Shown here: positions 7,942-24,991 of the stretch, piece by piece | How the letters are laid out: the number at the start of each line of letters is the position of its first letter | How positions within the stretch are numbered: position 1 is the stretch's first letter | Source of the DNA: Metabacillus niabensis | GTDB lineage: Bacteria > Bacillota > Bacilli > Bacillales > Bacillaceae | Assembly: GCF_020524345.1 (NCBI RefSeq) | Contig: NZ_JAIVLH010000009.1 | Coordinates: 1-64,000, forward strand | Length of the DNA stretch: 64,000 bases | Direction of reading: 5' to 3' | Position numbers and translations under genes: made by a program | The notes under the pieces: generated by a model | Seen by the model: the letters and a program-made list of their open reading frames with translations, nothing else | Told to the model about the DNA's origin: nothing | Databases searched by the model: none

Positions 7942-10704
7942 ATGGATTACAAAGATACCCTTTTGATGCCAAAGACTGATTTTCCGATGAGAGGGAATTT
8001 GCCTAAAAGAGAGCCATTAATCCAAGAAAAATGGGAAGAAATGAAGATTTATGAAAAGGTACAGGAACGAACAAAAGATCGTCCTCTTTTCGTTCTACAT
8101 GATGGCCCTCCATATGCCAATGGTGACATTCATATGGGCCATGCTTTAAACAAAATCTTAAAAGACTTTATTGTACGCTTTAAATCTATGAGTGGATATT
8201 GTGCTCCTTATGTACCTGGTTGGGATACACATGGTTTACCGATTGAAACAGCCTTAACAAAAAACAAAAAAGTTAAAAGAAAAGAAATGTCTGTAGCTGA
8301 GTTCCGCAAGCTTTGTGAAGAGTATGCATGGGAGCAAATCAATGGTCAACGTGAGCAATTTAAGAGACTTGGTGTTCGTGGTGATTGGGAAAATCCTTAT
8401 GTGACACTTAAGCCGGAATATGAAGCACAACAAATTAAAGTGTTTGGTGAAATGGCGAAAAAAGGTTATATCTATAAAGGGTTAAAACCGGTATATTGGT
8501 CTCCTTCAAGTGAATCAGCTCTTGCTGAAGCAGAGATTGAATATGCTGACAAACGCTCACCATCAATTTATGTAGCATTTCCTGTGAAAGATGGTAAAGG
8601 TGTTCTTTCAAATGATGTAAAAATTGTGATTTGGACGACAACACCATGGACAATGCCAGCTAATTTAGGGATTTCAGTTCACCCTGAACTAGAATATAGT
8701 GTTATTACAGTAGATGGTGAAAAATATCTAGTAGCATCAGAATTAGTAGAACCTGTTGCTTCAACAATTGGTTGGGAAGATTATGAAGTTGATCAAACAG
8801 TAAAAGGTTCCCAACTTGATCGTGTTGTAGCCAAACACCCAATTTACGATCGTGATTCATTAGTAATGCTTGGAGAGCATGTAACAAGTGAAGGCGGAAC
8901 TGGTTGTGTTCATACGGCACCTGGTCACGGGGAAGATGACTTTATTGTGGGTCAACAATATAATTTAGATGTATTATGTCCTGTGGATGAAAAAGGGTAT
9001 ATGACAAAGGATGCACCGGGCTTTGAAGGACTATTCTATGATGAAGCAAATAAACCAATCACAGAAAAGCTTCAAGAAGTTGGAGCATTATTAAAGCTTC
9101 AATTTATTACACACTCTTATCCACATGATTGGAGAACGAAAAAGCCAACTATTTTCCGTGCAACAGCTCAATGGTTTGCTTCTATTAAAGATTTTCGTGA
9201 TGAACTATTGAAAGCTGTAAATGAAACAAAATGGGTGCCTGCATGGGGTGAGACGCGTCTTTATAATATGGTTCGCGATCGTGGAGACTGGTGTATTTCA
9301 CGACAACGTGCTTGGGGTGTACCGATCCCTGTATTTTATGCTGAAAATGGTGAACCAATTATTACAGATGAAACGATTGAGCATGTGTCTAACTTGTTCA
9401 GAGACAATGGATCTAATATTTGGTTTGAGCGTGAAGCAAAGGATCTTTTACCAGAAGGATTTACACATGAAGGCAGCCCGAACGGTAAATTTACAAAAGA
9501 AAATGATATTATGGATGTTTGGTTTGATTCAGGTTCATCACACCAAGCTGTATTATTTGAAAGAGAAGATCTCCAAAGACCTGCTGATTTATATTTAGAA
9601 GGTTCTGATCAATATCGAGGGTGGTTTAACTCATCTTTATCAACTGCTGTAGCTGTTACTGGGAAAGCGCCATACAAAGGTGTTCTAAGTCATGGTTTTG
9701 CTCTTGATGGAGAAGGGCGCAAAATGAGTAAATCATTAGGTAATACAGTAGTTCCTGCTAAAGTTATGAACCAGCTTGGTGGAGATATCCTTCGATTATG
9801 GGTAGCTTCTGTTGATTATCAGGCAGATGTACGTGTTTCTGATGCAATTCTTAAACAAGTTGCTGAAGTATACAGAAAAATTCGTAACACATTCCGTTTC
9901 TTATTAGGAAACTTAAGTGATTTTAATCCAACTACAGATTCAGTAAGCTTGGAAAATTTGCGTGATGTTGATCGTTACATGCTTGTAAAGCTTAATAAGT
10001 TAACGAAACGAGTTAAAGAAGCTTATGATCAATATGAGTTTGCAGCAATTTATCATGCAGTTCATAATTTCTGTACAATTGAATTAAGCTCTTTCTACCT
10101 GGATTTTGCAAAAGACGTACTATATATTGAATCTAAAGAAAATCAAGAGCGTCGTGCTATTCAAACGGTGCTTTATGAAACATTACTTTCACTAGTTAAA
10201 TTAGTAACACCAATTCTTCCACATACAGCTGATGAAGTTTGGGAACAAATTGACTCTGTTAAAGAAGTAAGTGTTCAACTCGTTGATATGCCTGAAGTAA
10301 AAGAGTATGAACAGGCAGATGAACTCGAAAAGAAATGGGATTCATTTATGTCCTTACGTGATGATGTGTTAAAAGCATTAGAAGTAGCACGTAATGAAAA
10401 AGTTATTGGAAAATCGTTAACAGCAAGCATTTCTCTATATCCAAATGCAGATGCAAAAGCATTACTGGATTCTGTAGAAGAAGATTTAAAACAATTATTT
10501 ATTGTTTCCGGATTTGGAATTGCAGGAGAATATGCTGTTGCTCCCGAACATGCACAAACGTTTGATACTGTTAAAATCGTTATTTCACAAGCTGAAGGTG
10601 AAACATGTGAACGTTGCTGGATCGTAACTCCTGAAGTTGGTCAAGTAGAAGATCACCCAACATTATGTCGAAGATGTGCTTCAATTGTTAAAGAACATTA
10701 TTAA
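7942..10704 (+). CDS. ileS: Isoleucyl-tRNA synthetase
   Basis: Class I synthetase charging tRNA-Ile in the cytoplasm. The product is 920 residues, normal for the bacterial type. The HIGH-class signature appears in [14 protein letters not shown] near residue 57-70, the editing (CP1) domain follows around 190-390, and KMSKS is at 594-598. The C-terminal zinc finger CERCW...CRRC starts at residue 889. The ATG at 7942 follows GGAGG. Expression should be controlled by the T-box leader directly upstream. A terminator ends the transcript just after the stop. Confidence 0.98.
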   Translation: MDYKDTLLMPKTDFPMRGNLPKREPLIQEKWEEMKIYEKVQERTKDRPLFVLHDGPPYANGDIHMGHALNKILKDFIVRFKSMSGYCAPYVPGWDTHGLPIETALTKNKKVKRKEMSVAEFRKLCEEYAWEQINGQREQFKRLGVRGDWENPYVTLKPEYEAQQIKVFGEMAKKGYIYKGLKPVYWSPSSESALAEAEIEYADKRSPSIYVAFPVKDGKGVLSNDVKIVIWTTTPWTMPANLGISVHPELEYSVITVDGEKYLVASELVEPVASTIGWEDYEVDQTVKGSQLDRVVAKHPIYDRDSLVMLGEHVTSEGGTGCVHTAPGHGEDDFIVGQQYNLDVLCPVDEKGYMTKDAPGFEGLFYDEANKPITEKLQEVGALLKLQFITHSYPHDWRTKKPTIFRATAQWFASIKDFRDELLKAVNETKWVPAWGETRLYNMVRDRGDWCISRQRAWGVPIPVFYAENGEPIITDETIEHVSNLFRDNGSNIWFEREAKDLLPEGFTHEGSPNGKFTKENDIMDVWFDSGSSHQAVLFEREDLQRPADLYLEGSDQYRGWFNSSLSTAVAVTGKAPYKGVLSHGFALDGEGRKMSKSLGNTVVPAKVMNQLGGDILRLWVASVDYQADVRVSDAILKQVAEVYRKIRNTFRFLLGNLSDFNPTTDSVSLENLRDVDRYMLVKLNKLTKRVKEAYDQYEFAAIYHAVHNFCTIELSSFYLDFAKDVLYIESKENQERRAIQTVLYETLLSLVKLVTPILPHTADEVWEQIDSVKEVSVQLVDMPEVKEYEQADELEKKWDSFMSLRDDVLKALEVARNEKVIGKSLTASISLYPNADAKALLDSVEEDLKQLFIVSGFGIAGEYAVAPEHAQTFDTVKIVISQAEGETCERCWIVTPEVGQVEDHPTLCRRCASIVKEHY

Positions 10705-10707
10705 TGT

Positions 10708-10747
10708 AAAAAAGCCATGTCCATTTTAGGATATGGCTTTTTTTTTG
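10708..10747 (+). terminator. Intrinsic terminator of ileS
   Basis: A hairpin pairing AAAAAAGCCATgTCC with GGAtATGGCTTTTTT, loop ATTTTA, is followed by a long T run. It starts four bases after the ileS stop codon. Confidence 0.9.
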
Positions 10748-10943
10748 TCATAAAGAAGGTCACGCCCATTTTTTTACAAAAGTGTTTGGAGCAAATGAAA
10801 GAAGGGTAAGAAATACTTATCTAAACAATGAGTTGGCCGAAAATCAAAGTTAACAGCCTTTACATGCACAGGAAAATTCTTATCAGGGTGAGTCAAGCTA
10901 CTTTCGGGCAAAACTATATTAACATCATGAGAAGGATAAGGAG

Positions 10944-11315
10944 TTGTCCATCTTGAATAAATTTTCTGGTATTCGCTATGAATTACAAGTGATGAAAGAA
11001 GAACTGCGAGCACGTTTATTTGATCACAGTTTGTTTGAAATGACTTGTGATGATCATCAAGGTAAAAGTCATACATTGATGCATCATATAAAAGAGGAAC
11101 TTCAAGATGTAGAACGTGCCTTAATGAAAATTGATAAAGGACTTTACGGATATTGTGAAGAAACCGGTGAAGAAATATCTTTTGAAAAATTAAGGATACT
11201 CCCAACAGCCAGAACAAAATATGATTTCTTTTTCCAAGAACTATTTGAAAGAAAATCCCTTCCCCAACACGACTATACTCATGAAGGAACATATATCACA
11301 GGCAGCGATTTTTAA
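10944..11315 (+). CDS. ylyA: YlyA, DksA/TraR-like RNA polymerase-binding protein
   Basis: A 123-residue protein related to DksA/TraR. In B. subtilis YlyA binds RNA polymerase and affects some sigma-G genes needed for germination. The N-terminal part is helical, and the C-terminal part has the family stretch KIDKGLYGYCEETGEEISFEKLRILPTA (about 73-100, cited as separate motifs LYGYCEETGEEI and LRILPTA) that corresponds to the degenerate zinc-finger region; only one Cys remains there, so zinc binding is doubtful. The start is TTG at 10944, with a second TTG at 10953 also possible given the GAAGGA and AAGGAG sequences just upstream. It is monocistronic, flanked by terminators. Confidence 0.85.
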   Translation: MSILNKFSGIRYELQVMKEELRARLFDHSLFEMTCDDHQGKSHTLMHHIKEELQDVERALMKIDKGLYGYCEETGEEISFEKLRILPTARTKYDFFFQELFERKSLPQHDYTHEGTYITGSDF

Positions 11316-11320
11316 TTGGA

Positions 11321-11366
11321 AGCTCAAATTACTTTATCAATGGTAAGTAATTTGGGCTTTTTATTT
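11321..11366 (+). terminator. Intrinsic terminator of ylyA
   Basis: Fourteen-base arms at 11321-11334 and 11345-11358 form a stem with G-T wobbles and a 10-nt loop, followed by TTTTATTTT. Confidence 0.85.
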
Positions 11367-11471
11367 TAAAAAAGAAGATCGTTTTACAACTTCTTTAGCT
11401 TTCTTTTTTATTATGGTACAATTCATAAGGATAAACCTTGTACAAATAGAATATAGAAAGTTGGGGAGAAT

Positions 11472-11936
11472 GTGTATTATTACATAATTGCCGGTTTAAT
11501 TATCATTATTGACCAACTAACAAAATGGTTGATTGTGAAGAATATGGAAATTGGTGATCATATTCCTGTTATTGAAAATTTCTTTTATATCACATCACAT
11601 CGTAATCGGGGAGCAGCCTGGGGGATACTTCCAGGACAAATGTGGTTTTTCTACATTATCACTGCGATTGTCATTGTGGGATTAATCTATTATATCCAAA
11701 AACATACGAAGGAAAATAAGGTCATGGGTGTTGCCTTAGGATTTATGCTTGGTGGAGCAATTGGTAATTTCATTGACCGTTTATTTCGCAAAGAAGTTGT
11801 CGATTTTATAAATACATATATCTTTTCATATGACTTCCCAATTTTTAATATAGCCGATTCTGCTTTATGTATTGGAGTAGGATTATTATTTATCCATATG
11901 TTGTTTTTTGAAGGGAAAAAGAAGGAGCAAGCTTAA
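11472..11936 (+). CDS. lspA: Lipoprotein signal peptidase (signal peptidase II)
   Basis: LspA removes signal peptides from prolipoproteins at the membrane after lipid attachment. The product is 154 residues with four hydrophobic segments, about 2-20, 57-75, 86-103 and 126-146. The two catalytic aspartates are Asp102 in GNFIDRLF and Asp129 in FNIADS; Asn99 and the VVDF motif are also in place. The start is GTG at 11472 after GGGGAGA. An extended -10 (TGGTACAAT, 11414-11422) upstream may be its promoter. The stop overlaps the ylyB start by 1 nt. Confidence 0.96.
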   Translation: MYYYIIAGLIIIIDQLTKWLIVKNMEIGDHIPVIENFFYITSHRNRGAAWGILPGQMWFFYIITAIVIVGLIYYIQKHTKENKVMGVALGFMLGGAIGNFIDRLFRKEVVDFINTYIFSYDFPIFNIADSALCIGVGLLFIHMLFFEGKKKEQA

Positions 11937-12850
11937 TGAACATCGTTGAAATACAAGTAAGTGAAGAGTATAAAAATGAACGCATTGATAAGTTTTTATC
12001 AACAGTAAATAATGAATGGTCTAGAACTCAAGTACAGCTTTGGATTAAAGACGGATTAGTAAAAGTAAATGACAGATTAATAAAAACGAACTACAAATGC
12101 CAAGTGGATGATAACATTGTAGTTGAAATTCCAGAACCAGAAGCACTAGATGTTGTTGCTGAAGAAATGGATTTGGATATCTATTATGAGGACCAGGATG
12201 TGTTAGTGGTTAATAAGCCGAAAGGAATGGTTGTTCATCCTGCGCCGGGGCATACGAGTGGTACGCTAGTGAATGGTTTAATGGCACATTGCAAAGATCT
12301 CTCAGGAATTAATGGTGTCTTAAGACCTGGCATTGTTCATAGAATTGATAAAGACACATCCGGATTACTTATGGTGGCAAAAAATGATATGGCACATGAA
12401 TCCTTAGTACAACAACTTGTAGATAAAACGGTTACTCGCCGATATAAAGCACTTGTACACGGAAACATCCAGCATGATCATGGAACAATTAATGCCCCAA
12501 TTGGCCGTGATAAAGTTGACCGTCAAAGTATGACTGTTACCAATGTTAGCAGTAAAGAAGCTGTCACTCATTTTCATGTATTAGACCGATTTGAACAATA
12601 TACATTTGTTGAGTGTCAACTTGAAACAGGAAGAACACATCAAATTCGTGTTCATATGAAATACATCGGATATCCACTTGTAGGTGATCCGAAATATGGA
12701 CCAAAAAAGACGCTGCCGATTAATGGACAGGCACTTCATGCAGGAATTCTTGGTTTTGAGCATCCGAGAACAAAGGAATACCTAGAGTTTGAAGCACCCT
12801 TACCAGCAGAGTTTTTAAAAGTTTTGGAACAGATTAAAAATAATCGTTGA
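11936..12850 (+). CDS. ylyB: YlyB, RluD-type 23S rRNA pseudouridine synthase
   Basis: A 304-residue RsuA/RluA-type pseudouridine synthase, likely modifying large-subunit rRNA. An N-terminal S4 RNA-binding domain occupies about 15-75. The catalytic signature HRIDKDTSG is at 135-143 with Asp138 as nucleophile, and the second motif ETGRTHQIRVH near 228-238 is intact. The ATG overlaps the lspA stop, so the two are translationally coupled. The final codons overlap the -35 of the pyr promoter. Confidence 0.95.
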   Translation: MNIVEIQVSEEYKNERIDKFLSTVNNEWSRTQVQLWIKDGLVKVNDRLIKTNYKCQVDDNIVVEIPEPEALDVVAEEMDLDIYYEDQDVLVVNKPKGMVVHPAPGHTSGTLVNGLMAHCKDLSGINGVLRPGIVHRIDKDTSGLLMVAKNDMAHESLVQQLVDKTVTRRYKALVHGNIQHDHGTINAPIGRDKVDRQSMTVTNVSSKEAVTHFHVLDRFEQYTFVECQLETGRTHQIRVHMKYIGYPLVGDPKYGPKKTLPINGQALHAGILGFEHPRTKEYLEFEAPLPAEFLKVLEQIKNNR

Positions 12851-12875
12851 CACAATTCTACATGTTTGTCATAAT
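12847..12875 (+). promoter_or_regulatory. Sigma-A promoter of the pyr operon
   Basis: TTGACA (12847-12852) and CATAAT (12870-12875) are 17 bp apart. The -35 hexamer overlaps the ylyB stop codon. The predicted start near 12882 yields an attenuator leader of about 165 nt before pyrR. Confidence 0.8.
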
Positions 12876-12894
12876 GTAAATAACTTAAGAAGAA

Positions 12895-13591
<697 letters not shown>

Positions 13592-13599
13592 ATATTCCC

Positions 13600-13706
13600 T
13601 TTAAAGATTTGTCCAGAGAGGCAGCAAAGGGGACATAAAGATGTAGTCAACATTAGACTGCTTATCTTTTTGTACCTCTTTGCCCTTAAAGCAAAGAGGT
13701 TTTTTG
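13600..13706 (+). promoter_or_regulatory. PyrR-dependent attenuator 2, between pyrR and pyrP
   Basis: The binding loop TGTCCAGAGAGGC is at 13610-13622 and the terminator pairs ACCTCTTTGC (13674-13683) with GCAAAGAGGT (13691-13700), followed by six T. It has the same architecture as attenuator 1. Confidence 0.92.
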
Positions 13707-13775
13707 TTTAATGTCAAACATTTCTTTCAAACATACATGCTAACAAAGAATGGAATAACATCGGAGGTTTAATAC

Positions 13776-15056
13776 ATGAAAGAAGATCAAATCGTTTTAG
13801 ACGTAAAAGATACACCGAAGCCATTAACTTGGCTGGCACTTAGTTTTCAACATTTATTCGCAATGTTTGGTGCAACGATCCTTGTACCGTTTCTAGTTGA
13901 ATTAGACCCGGCAGTAGCTCTAATTTCAAGCGGACTTGGCACAATCGCCTTTTTATTAATTACTAAAGGCCAAGTACCTGCATATCTCGGATCATCGTTT
14001 GCATTTATAACACCAATTATTGTTGCAAAAGCATCGGCAGGGATAGGGGCAGCGATGGTTGGGAGCTTCTTAGCAGGTTTAGTTTATGGAATAATCGCCT
14101 TGCTTATTAAAGGAACAGGACATAAATGGATTATGAAAATCCTCCCTCCGGTAGTTGTAGGCCCGGTTATTATCGTCATCGGATTAGGTTTAGCTGGTAC
14201 AGCAGTTGGAATGGCAACAAATGATCCTGCTGGTGAATATAGCTTAAAATATTTCTCAGCCGCATTAGTCACATTATTAATTACCATCTTATGTTCAATT
14301 TTTTTAAAAGGGTTTTTTAACCTGATACCAGTGTTAATCGGAATTGTTGGAGGTTATATCTATTCTCTAGCAATTGGCATCATTGATTATACAAGTGTTA
14401 TTGAAGCAAATTGGTTCCAAGTGCCGAACTTTGTTCTTCCATTTGTTGATTATACACCATCAATAACACTGGACATTGTCCTGTTGATGGTCCCGGTTGT
14501 TGTTGTTACAATATCAGAGCATATCGGTCACCAGCTAGTTTTAGGTAAGGTTGTAGGTAGAGATTATATTGAAAAACCAGGCTTACATCGTTCATTATTA
14601 GGTGATGGTGTAGCAACAATGATCGCGGCACTAATCGGCGGTCCTCCGAACACAACATACGGGGAAAACATCGGAGTATTAGCCATTACAAGAGTTTATA
14701 GCATCTTCGTTATAGCGGGTGCTGCAGTACTAGCGATTATCTTCGGATTTATAGGGAAAATTTCAGCGCTAATCAGTTCAATCCCTTCACCAGTTATGGG
14801 TGGTGTATCAATCCTTTTATTCGGGATTATCGCTTCTTCAGGATTACGAATGATGATTGACAGCAAATTAGATTTGGGAAACAAAAGAAATCTCATTATT
14901 GCGTCTGTAATCTTAGTCATAGGAATTGGTGAAGCAACATTGAAAATAGGAAATTTAGACTTGCATGGTATGGCATTAGCAGCGCTTATTGGAATCGCAT
15001 TGAACCTAGTCCTGCCAGCTGATAAAGATGAAACAATCAATAAAGAAACAGCATAA
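13776..15056 (+). CDS. pyrP: Uracil permease
   Basis: A 426-residue membrane transporter of the NCS2 nucleobase-cation symporter family that imports uracil. About 12-14 hydrophobic segments are spread along the protein. Family motifs are visible: QHLFAMFGATILVPF near the N-terminus, the TISEHIGHQLVLG region with the conserved His and Glu near 245-258, and GGPPNTTYGENIG near 290. The ATG follows GGAGGT. It lies between attenuators 2 and 3 so uptake is repressed with biosynthesis when pyrimidines are abundant. Confidence 0.97.
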   Translation: MKEDQIVLDVKDTPKPLTWLALSFQHLFAMFGATILVPFLVELDPAVALISSGLGTIAFLLITKGQVPAYLGSSFAFITPIIVAKASAGIGAAMVGSFLAGLVYGIIALLIKGTGHKWIMKILPPVVVGPVIIVIGLGLAGTAVGMATNDPAGEYSLKYFSAALVTLLITILCSIFLKGFFNLIPVLIGIVGGYIYSLAIGIIDYTSVIEANWFQVPNFVLPFVDYTPSITLDIVLLMVPVVVVTISEHIGHQLVLGKVVGRDYIEKPGLHRSLLGDGVATMIAALIGGPPNTTYGENIGVLAITRVYSIFVIAGAAVLAIIFGFIGKISALISSIPSPVMGGVSILLFGIIASSGLRMMIDSKLDLGNKRNLIIASVILVIGIGEATLKIGNLDLHGMALAALIGIALNLVLPADKDETINKETA

Positions 15057-15074
15057 TAGAATGGCTTAGATCTT

Positions 15075-15184
15075 TTAAAGAGAAGTCCAGAGAGGCTTAA
15101 AAGGGTGTAAGGCAAACAAAGGTATACTTTACCTTCATTTGCTCTACCTTCAAACACCCTGAAAAAAATCAGGGTGTTTTTTCT
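15075..15184 (+). promoter_or_regulatory. PyrR-dependent attenuator 3, between pyrP and pyrB
   Basis: The binding loop AGTCCAGAGAGGCT is at 15084-15096 and the terminator has perfect 10-bp arms AACACCCTGA and TCAGGGTGTT (15153-15162 and 15169-15178) followed by TTTTTCT. It controls the biosynthetic genes from pyrB on. Confidence 0.92.
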
Positions 15185-15215
15185 ATAAGAAATTAAAAAA
15201 TAAATAAGATTATAG

Positions 15216-17411
<2,196 letters not shown>

Positions 17412-17415
<4 letters not shown>

Positions 17416-18500
17416 AAAGACAACTAATCTTAGAAGATGGAACAATATTTTTAGGTGAAGCATTTGGAAGTGATAAAGAAAATTACGGAGAAGTCGTATT
17501 TAATACAGGAATGACAGGCTACCAAGAGATTCTTTCAGATCCTTCATACTGTGGTCAAATTGTGACACTAACATATCCGTTAATCGGAAACTATGGAATT
17601 AACAGAGATGATTTTGAAACAATTACACCATTTATCAATGGGTTTGTTGTAAAAGAATTTTGTGATTTTCCTTCAAACTGGAGAAGTGAATATACAATCG
17701 ACGAGTACTTTAAAATGAAGAATATACCGGGAATTGCCGGAGTCGACACTCGTAAGTTAACAAGAATCATTCGTATGCATGGTACATTAAAAGGTGCGAT
17801 CGTTTCTGCAGATGCAAATCCGGAAGAAGTTATTAGCAGACTAAAAGGAGCAGAACTTCCTACTAATCAAGTACAAGTGGTTTCAACAAAAACTGCCTAT
17901 CCAAGCCCAGGTAGAGGACATCGTGTAGTCTTAGTTGATTTCGGGATGAAGCACGGAATTTTAAGAGAATTAAATAAACGTAACTGTGACATCGTAGTTG
18001 TTCCACATAATGTAACAGCTGACGAAGTATTGCAGCTTAATCCTGATGGAATCATGCTTTCAAATGGGCCTGGAGACCCAAAAGATGTGCCAGAAGCAAT
18101 TGAAATGATAAAAGGTATTTTAGGAAAAGTTCCGTTATTTGGGATATGTTTAGGCCATCAATTATTTGCCTTAGCATGTGGAGCGGATTCAGAAAAAATG
18201 AAATTCGGTCACCGTGGATCTAACCATCCTGTAAAAGAATTAAGCACAGGTAAAGTAGATATTACTTCACAAAACCATGGATATACAGTTAAGGAAGATT
18301 CAATTAAGGATACAGAACTAGAAGTAACACATGTAGCATTAAATGATGGAACAGTTGAAGGTTTAAAACATAAACAAGCACCTGCATTTACAGTTCAATA
18401 CCATCCAGAGGCTTCACCAGGTCCAGAGGATGCGAACGGATTATTTGATCAATTTTTAAACTTGATGATTGAAGCTAATAAGAAAGAAGGGGTTCTATAA
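17412..18500 (+). CDS. pyrAA: Carbamoyl-phosphate synthase small subunit, pyrimidine-specific
   Basis: Supplies ammonia from glutamine to the large subunit. The product is 362 residues from ATG 17412, preceded by GGAGG at 9 nt and overlapping the pyrC stop. The N-terminal CarA domain covers about 1-150, and a C-terminal class I glutaminase has the Cys nucleophile in [13 protein letters not shown] and the His-Glu pair in [12 protein letters not shown]. The start eight codons upstream is before the ribosome site and rejected. It overlaps pyrAB by 1 nt. Confidence 0.98.
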
Positions 18501-21500
18501 TGCCAAAACGTACAGACATCAATAAAATTCTTGTTATCGGTTCAGGTCCAATCGTAATTGGTCAAGCTGCAGAGTTTGACTATGCTGGAACGCAAGCGTG
18601 TATCGCACTAAAAGAAGAGGGATATGAAGTTGTTCTTGTCAACTCAAACCCGGCAACAATTATGACGGATACTGAAATTGCAGATAAAGTATATATTGAG
18701 CCCCTTACGGTTGAATTTTTAAGCAATATTATTCGTAAAGAACGCCCAGATGCACTTGTTCCAACATTAGGTGGTCAAACAGGTCTTAACATGGCAGTTG
18801 AACTTGCTGAATCTGGTGTACTTGAAGAGTGTGGAGTTGAAATCTTAGGAACAAAACTATCTGCGATTAAGCAGGCGGAGGATCGTGATTTATTTAGACA
18901 ATTAATGAATGAGCTAAATGAGCCGGTACCTGAAAGTGAAATTATCCACAATTTAGATGAAGCATTTGCGTTCGTAAAACAAATTGGTTACCCAGTTATC
19001 GTAAGACCGGCTTATACATTAGGCGGAACTGGTGGAGGAATTTGTGAAAACGACGAAGAGCTTGTTGAAATCGTGACGAGCGGGTTAAAAAACAGTCCTG
19101 TAACACAGTGTCTTCTTGAAAAGAGTATTGCGGGCTTTAAAGAAATTGAGTATGAAGTAATGCGTGATGCAAATGACCATGCCATCGTTGTATGTAACAT
19201 GGAAAACTTTGATCCTGTTGGTGTTCATACTGGTGACTCAATCGTTTTTGCACCAAGTCAAACATTAAGTGACCGAGAATATCAAATGCTTCGTAATGTG
19301 TCATTAAAAATCATCCGTGCCTTAAAAATTGAAGGTGGATGTAATGTTCAACTAGCACTTGATCCAGACAGTTTTAGATACTATATCATTGAGGTTAATC
19401 CGCGTGTAAGTAGATCATCAGCTTTAGCTTCAAAAGCAACTGGTTACCCAATTGCAAAACTTGCGGCAAAAATAGCCGTTGGGTTAACACTTGATGAAAT
19501 GAAAAATCCTGTTACAGGTAGAACATATGCATGTTTCGAGCCTGCATTAGACTATATCGTATCTAAGATTCCTCGCTGGCCATTTGATAAGTTTGAGTCT
19601 GCAAACCGTCGTTTAGGAACTCAAATGAAAGCAACTGGTGAGGTAATGGCGATTGGACGTACACTTGAAGAATCATTATTAAAAGCAGTGCGCTCACTGG
19701 AATCTGATGTAGATTATTTACGATTAAAAGATGCAGATCAATTTACGGATGAGCTGATTGAAAAACGTATTCGTAAAGCTGGAGACGAAAGATTATTTTA
19801 CATTGGTGAAGCGTTAAGAAGAGGCGTGACAAAAGAAACGATTCATGAGTGGAGTAAAATTGACTTATTCTTCTTAATGAAAATTGAAAAAATCATTTCG
19901 TTTGAACAGAAACTTAAAGAAAATCCTTATGAATTAACAACATTGCAAAAAGCTAAAGAAATGGGCTTTGCAGATTCTGAGATTGCTAAGTTATGGAATA
20001 CAAATGATCGCGAAGTTTACGAGTTAAGAAAACAAGCGAATATTATCCCGGTTTATAAAATGGTTGATACATGTGCCGCGGAATTCGAATCGGCAACACC
20101 TTACTTCTACGGATCTTATGAGGATGAGAACGAATCAATTGTTACTGAGCGTGAAAGTGTCGTTGTTCTTGGATCAGGTCCGATTCGAATTGGTCAAGGT
20201 GTGGAGTTTGATTATGCTACAGTACACTCTGTTTGGGCGATAAAAGAAGCTGGATATGAAGCTATTATCGTAAATAACAACCCGGAAACAGTTTCAACAG
20301 ATTTTAGTATTTCAGATAAGCTTTATTTTGAACCACTAACAATCGAAGATGTTATGCATATTATCGATTTAGAAAAACCAAAGGGTGTAGTTGTTCAATT
20401 CGGTGGGCAAACAGCTATAAATCTTGCTGATGAGTTAGAAGCTAGAGGCGTAAAAATCCTTGGAACATCTCTTGAGGATTTAGATCGTGCTGAGGATCGT
20501 GATAAATTTGAGCACACTTTAGCAACACTTGGTGTACCACAGCCACTTGGAAAAACAGCTACTTCTGTTGAACAGGCTGTAAAAATTGCAGAAGGAATCG
20601 GATACCCAGTACTTGTAAGACCGTCATATGTACTTGGTGGACGTGCTATGGAAATTGTTTACCAGGAAGCTGAACTTTTACACTACATGAACAATGCAGT
20701 GAAAATTAACCCGCAGCACCCTGTTTTAATCGATAAATATTTAACAGGTAAAGAAATTGAAGTTGATGCAATTTCCGATGGAGAAACAGTTCTGATTCCT
20801 GGTATTATGGAACACATTGAACGCGCTGGTGTTCACTCAGGAGATTCGATCGCTGTGTATCCTCCACAATCTTTATCAGAGGAAATCAAAAACAGCATCA
20901 TTGATTACACAATCAAGCTTGCAAAAGGCTTAAACATTGTAGGGTTGTTAAATATCCAATTCGTTTTATCAAAAGGTGAGGTTTACGTATTGGAAGTAAA
21001 CCCTCGTTCAAGTCGTACTGTTCCTTTCTTGAGCAAGATTACAGGAGTGCCAATGGCAAACTTAGCGACAAAAGTCATTCTTGGTGCGAAATTAACAGAA
21101 CTTGGATATGATACAGGCTTACACCCAGAAAGTGAAGGTGTTTATGTAAAAGCTCCTGTCTTCTCATTTGCGAAATTACGCAGAGTTGATATCACATTAG
21201 GACCTGAAATGAAATCAACCGGAGAGGTTATGGGTAAGGATGTAACTCTTGAAAAAGCTCTTTACAAAGCACTAGTTGCATCTGGAATTCAAATTAAGAA
21301 TCATGGATCAGTATTGTTAACAGTTGCAGATAAAGATAAAGAAGAAGGTTTGGAGATTGCAAGAAGGTTCCATCAAATCGGTTACCAAATCCTTGCGACA
21401 AGTGGAACTGCTGATTATTTAAGAACCTATAATATCCCAGCGAAAGTAGTTAATAAGATTGGTGCAGATGAACCGAATTTACTTGATGTAATTCGCAAAG

Positions 21501-21708
21501 GTGAGGCACAATTTGTCATCAATACATTAACAAAAGGAAAGCAACCTGCCAGAGACGGATTTAAAATTCGCCGTGAATCTGTAGAAAATGGTATTCCTTG
21601 CTTAACTTCATTAGATACAGCAGTAGCCATTTTACGAGTATTAGAATCTATGACATTCTCAACAGATACAATGCCTAAGATCAAGAAGCAACTAGAGGTG
21701 AGCTTAAC

Positions 21709-21712
<4 letters not shown>
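18500..21712 (+). CDS. pyrAB: Carbamoyl-phosphate synthase large subunit, pyrimidine-specific
   Basis: Makes carbamoyl phosphate from bicarbonate, ammonia and two ATP. The product is 1070 residues with two homologous ATP-grasp halves; [17 protein letters not shown] begins the first and [17 protein letters not shown] the second near residue 555. The C-terminal allosteric domain, about 940-1070, contains [11 protein letters not shown]. The length equals that of the B. subtilis pyrimidine-specific enzyme. The start overlaps pyrAA and the end overlaps pyrK. Confidence 0.98.
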
Positions 21713-24109
<2,397 letters not shown>

Positions 24110-24113
<4 letters not shown>

Positions 24114-24742
24114 AACAAACAATCGCAAAACACTTACTAGAAATCAAGGCAGTATATCTCCAACCAAACGATCCATTTACATGGTCCAGTGGGTTAAAAT
24201 CACCAATTTACTGTGATAATCGCCTCACATTATCATTCCCTTCTATTCGTACAGACATAGCAGAAGGACTTTCAGCTTTGATTAAAGATTATTACCCAGA
24301 GGTAGAAGTGGTAGCAGGTACAGCTACAGCGGGGATCCCACATGCAGCATGGGTAAGTGATAAATTAAATTTACCGATGTGTTATGTACGTAGTAAAGCA
24401 AAAGGACATGGAAAAGGAAATCAAATAGAAGGTAAGGTTTCTGAACACCAAAAAGTTGTAGTGGTAGAAGATTTAATTTCAACAGGCGGTAGTGCTATTA
24501 CAGCAGTGGAAGCTCTTCGTGCTGCCGGCTGTGAGGTCCTCGGGGTTGTATCGATCTTTACATATGATCTTGCCCTTGGAAAATCAAAACTTAATGAAGC
24601 AAATATAAAAAACCACTCATTATGTGATTACGATACACTTGTGGAAGTTGCTGCAAAAGAAGGATATGTAACAGAACAGGATATTAATAAGTTGAAGATG
24701 TGGAGAGAAAATCCAGCTTCTGAAAAATGGCTTGAAGGTTAA
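24110..24742 (+). CDS. pyrE: Orotate phosphoribosyltransferase
   Basis: Adds the phosphoribosyl group from PRPP to orotate. The product is 210 residues from ATG 24110, which overlaps the pyrF stop and follows GGGAGG. The PRPP motif [14 protein letters not shown] lies near 115-128, and the flexible catalytic loop [11 protein letters not shown] near 96-106. It is the last gene of the pyr operon; a terminator follows. Confidence 0.97.
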
Positions 24743-24757
24743 AAGCACATAAGAAAT

Positions 24758-24796
24758 AAAAAAGCGTTTTGTTTGATAGTAACAAAACGCTTTTTG
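24758..24796 (+). terminator. Intrinsic terminator of the pyr operon
   Basis: A perfect stem pairs AAAAAGCGTTTTGTT with AACAAAACGCTTTTT around a 7-nt loop. The arms give A on one side and T on the other, so it may work in both directions. Confidence 0.9.
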
Positions 24797-24833
24797 AGTT
24801 ATAAAAATAATTAATCCGATCAAGAAACTCGGG

Positions 24834-24861
24834 TTGACATTTGTTTAAATTATGCTAAAAT
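24834..24861 (+). promoter_or_regulatory. Candidate upstream promoter in the cysH leader
   Basis: TTGACA (24834-24839) and TAAAAT (24856-24861) are 16 bp apart. An ACTCGGG heptamer (24827-24833) abuts the -35. If used, it would give a leader of about 255 nt in which I see no S-box or T-box core. Confidence 0.4.
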
Positions 24862-24991
24862 TTTGAATTAATATGACAGATTATTTTTATTCATTGTAAT
24901 GGTACAGGTTATTTGACTGAAGTCTTATTAACTAGCATTTAATGGAGTTTTACTAAAAATAAAAAAATTTCAAATTCACCATGCAAATGTA

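Noticed and set aside
10774-11292. 172-codon minus-strand open frame opposite ylyA
   Set aside because: It is antisense to a recognisable DksA-like gene, has no ribosome site or domain features, and its composition fits a shadow frame.
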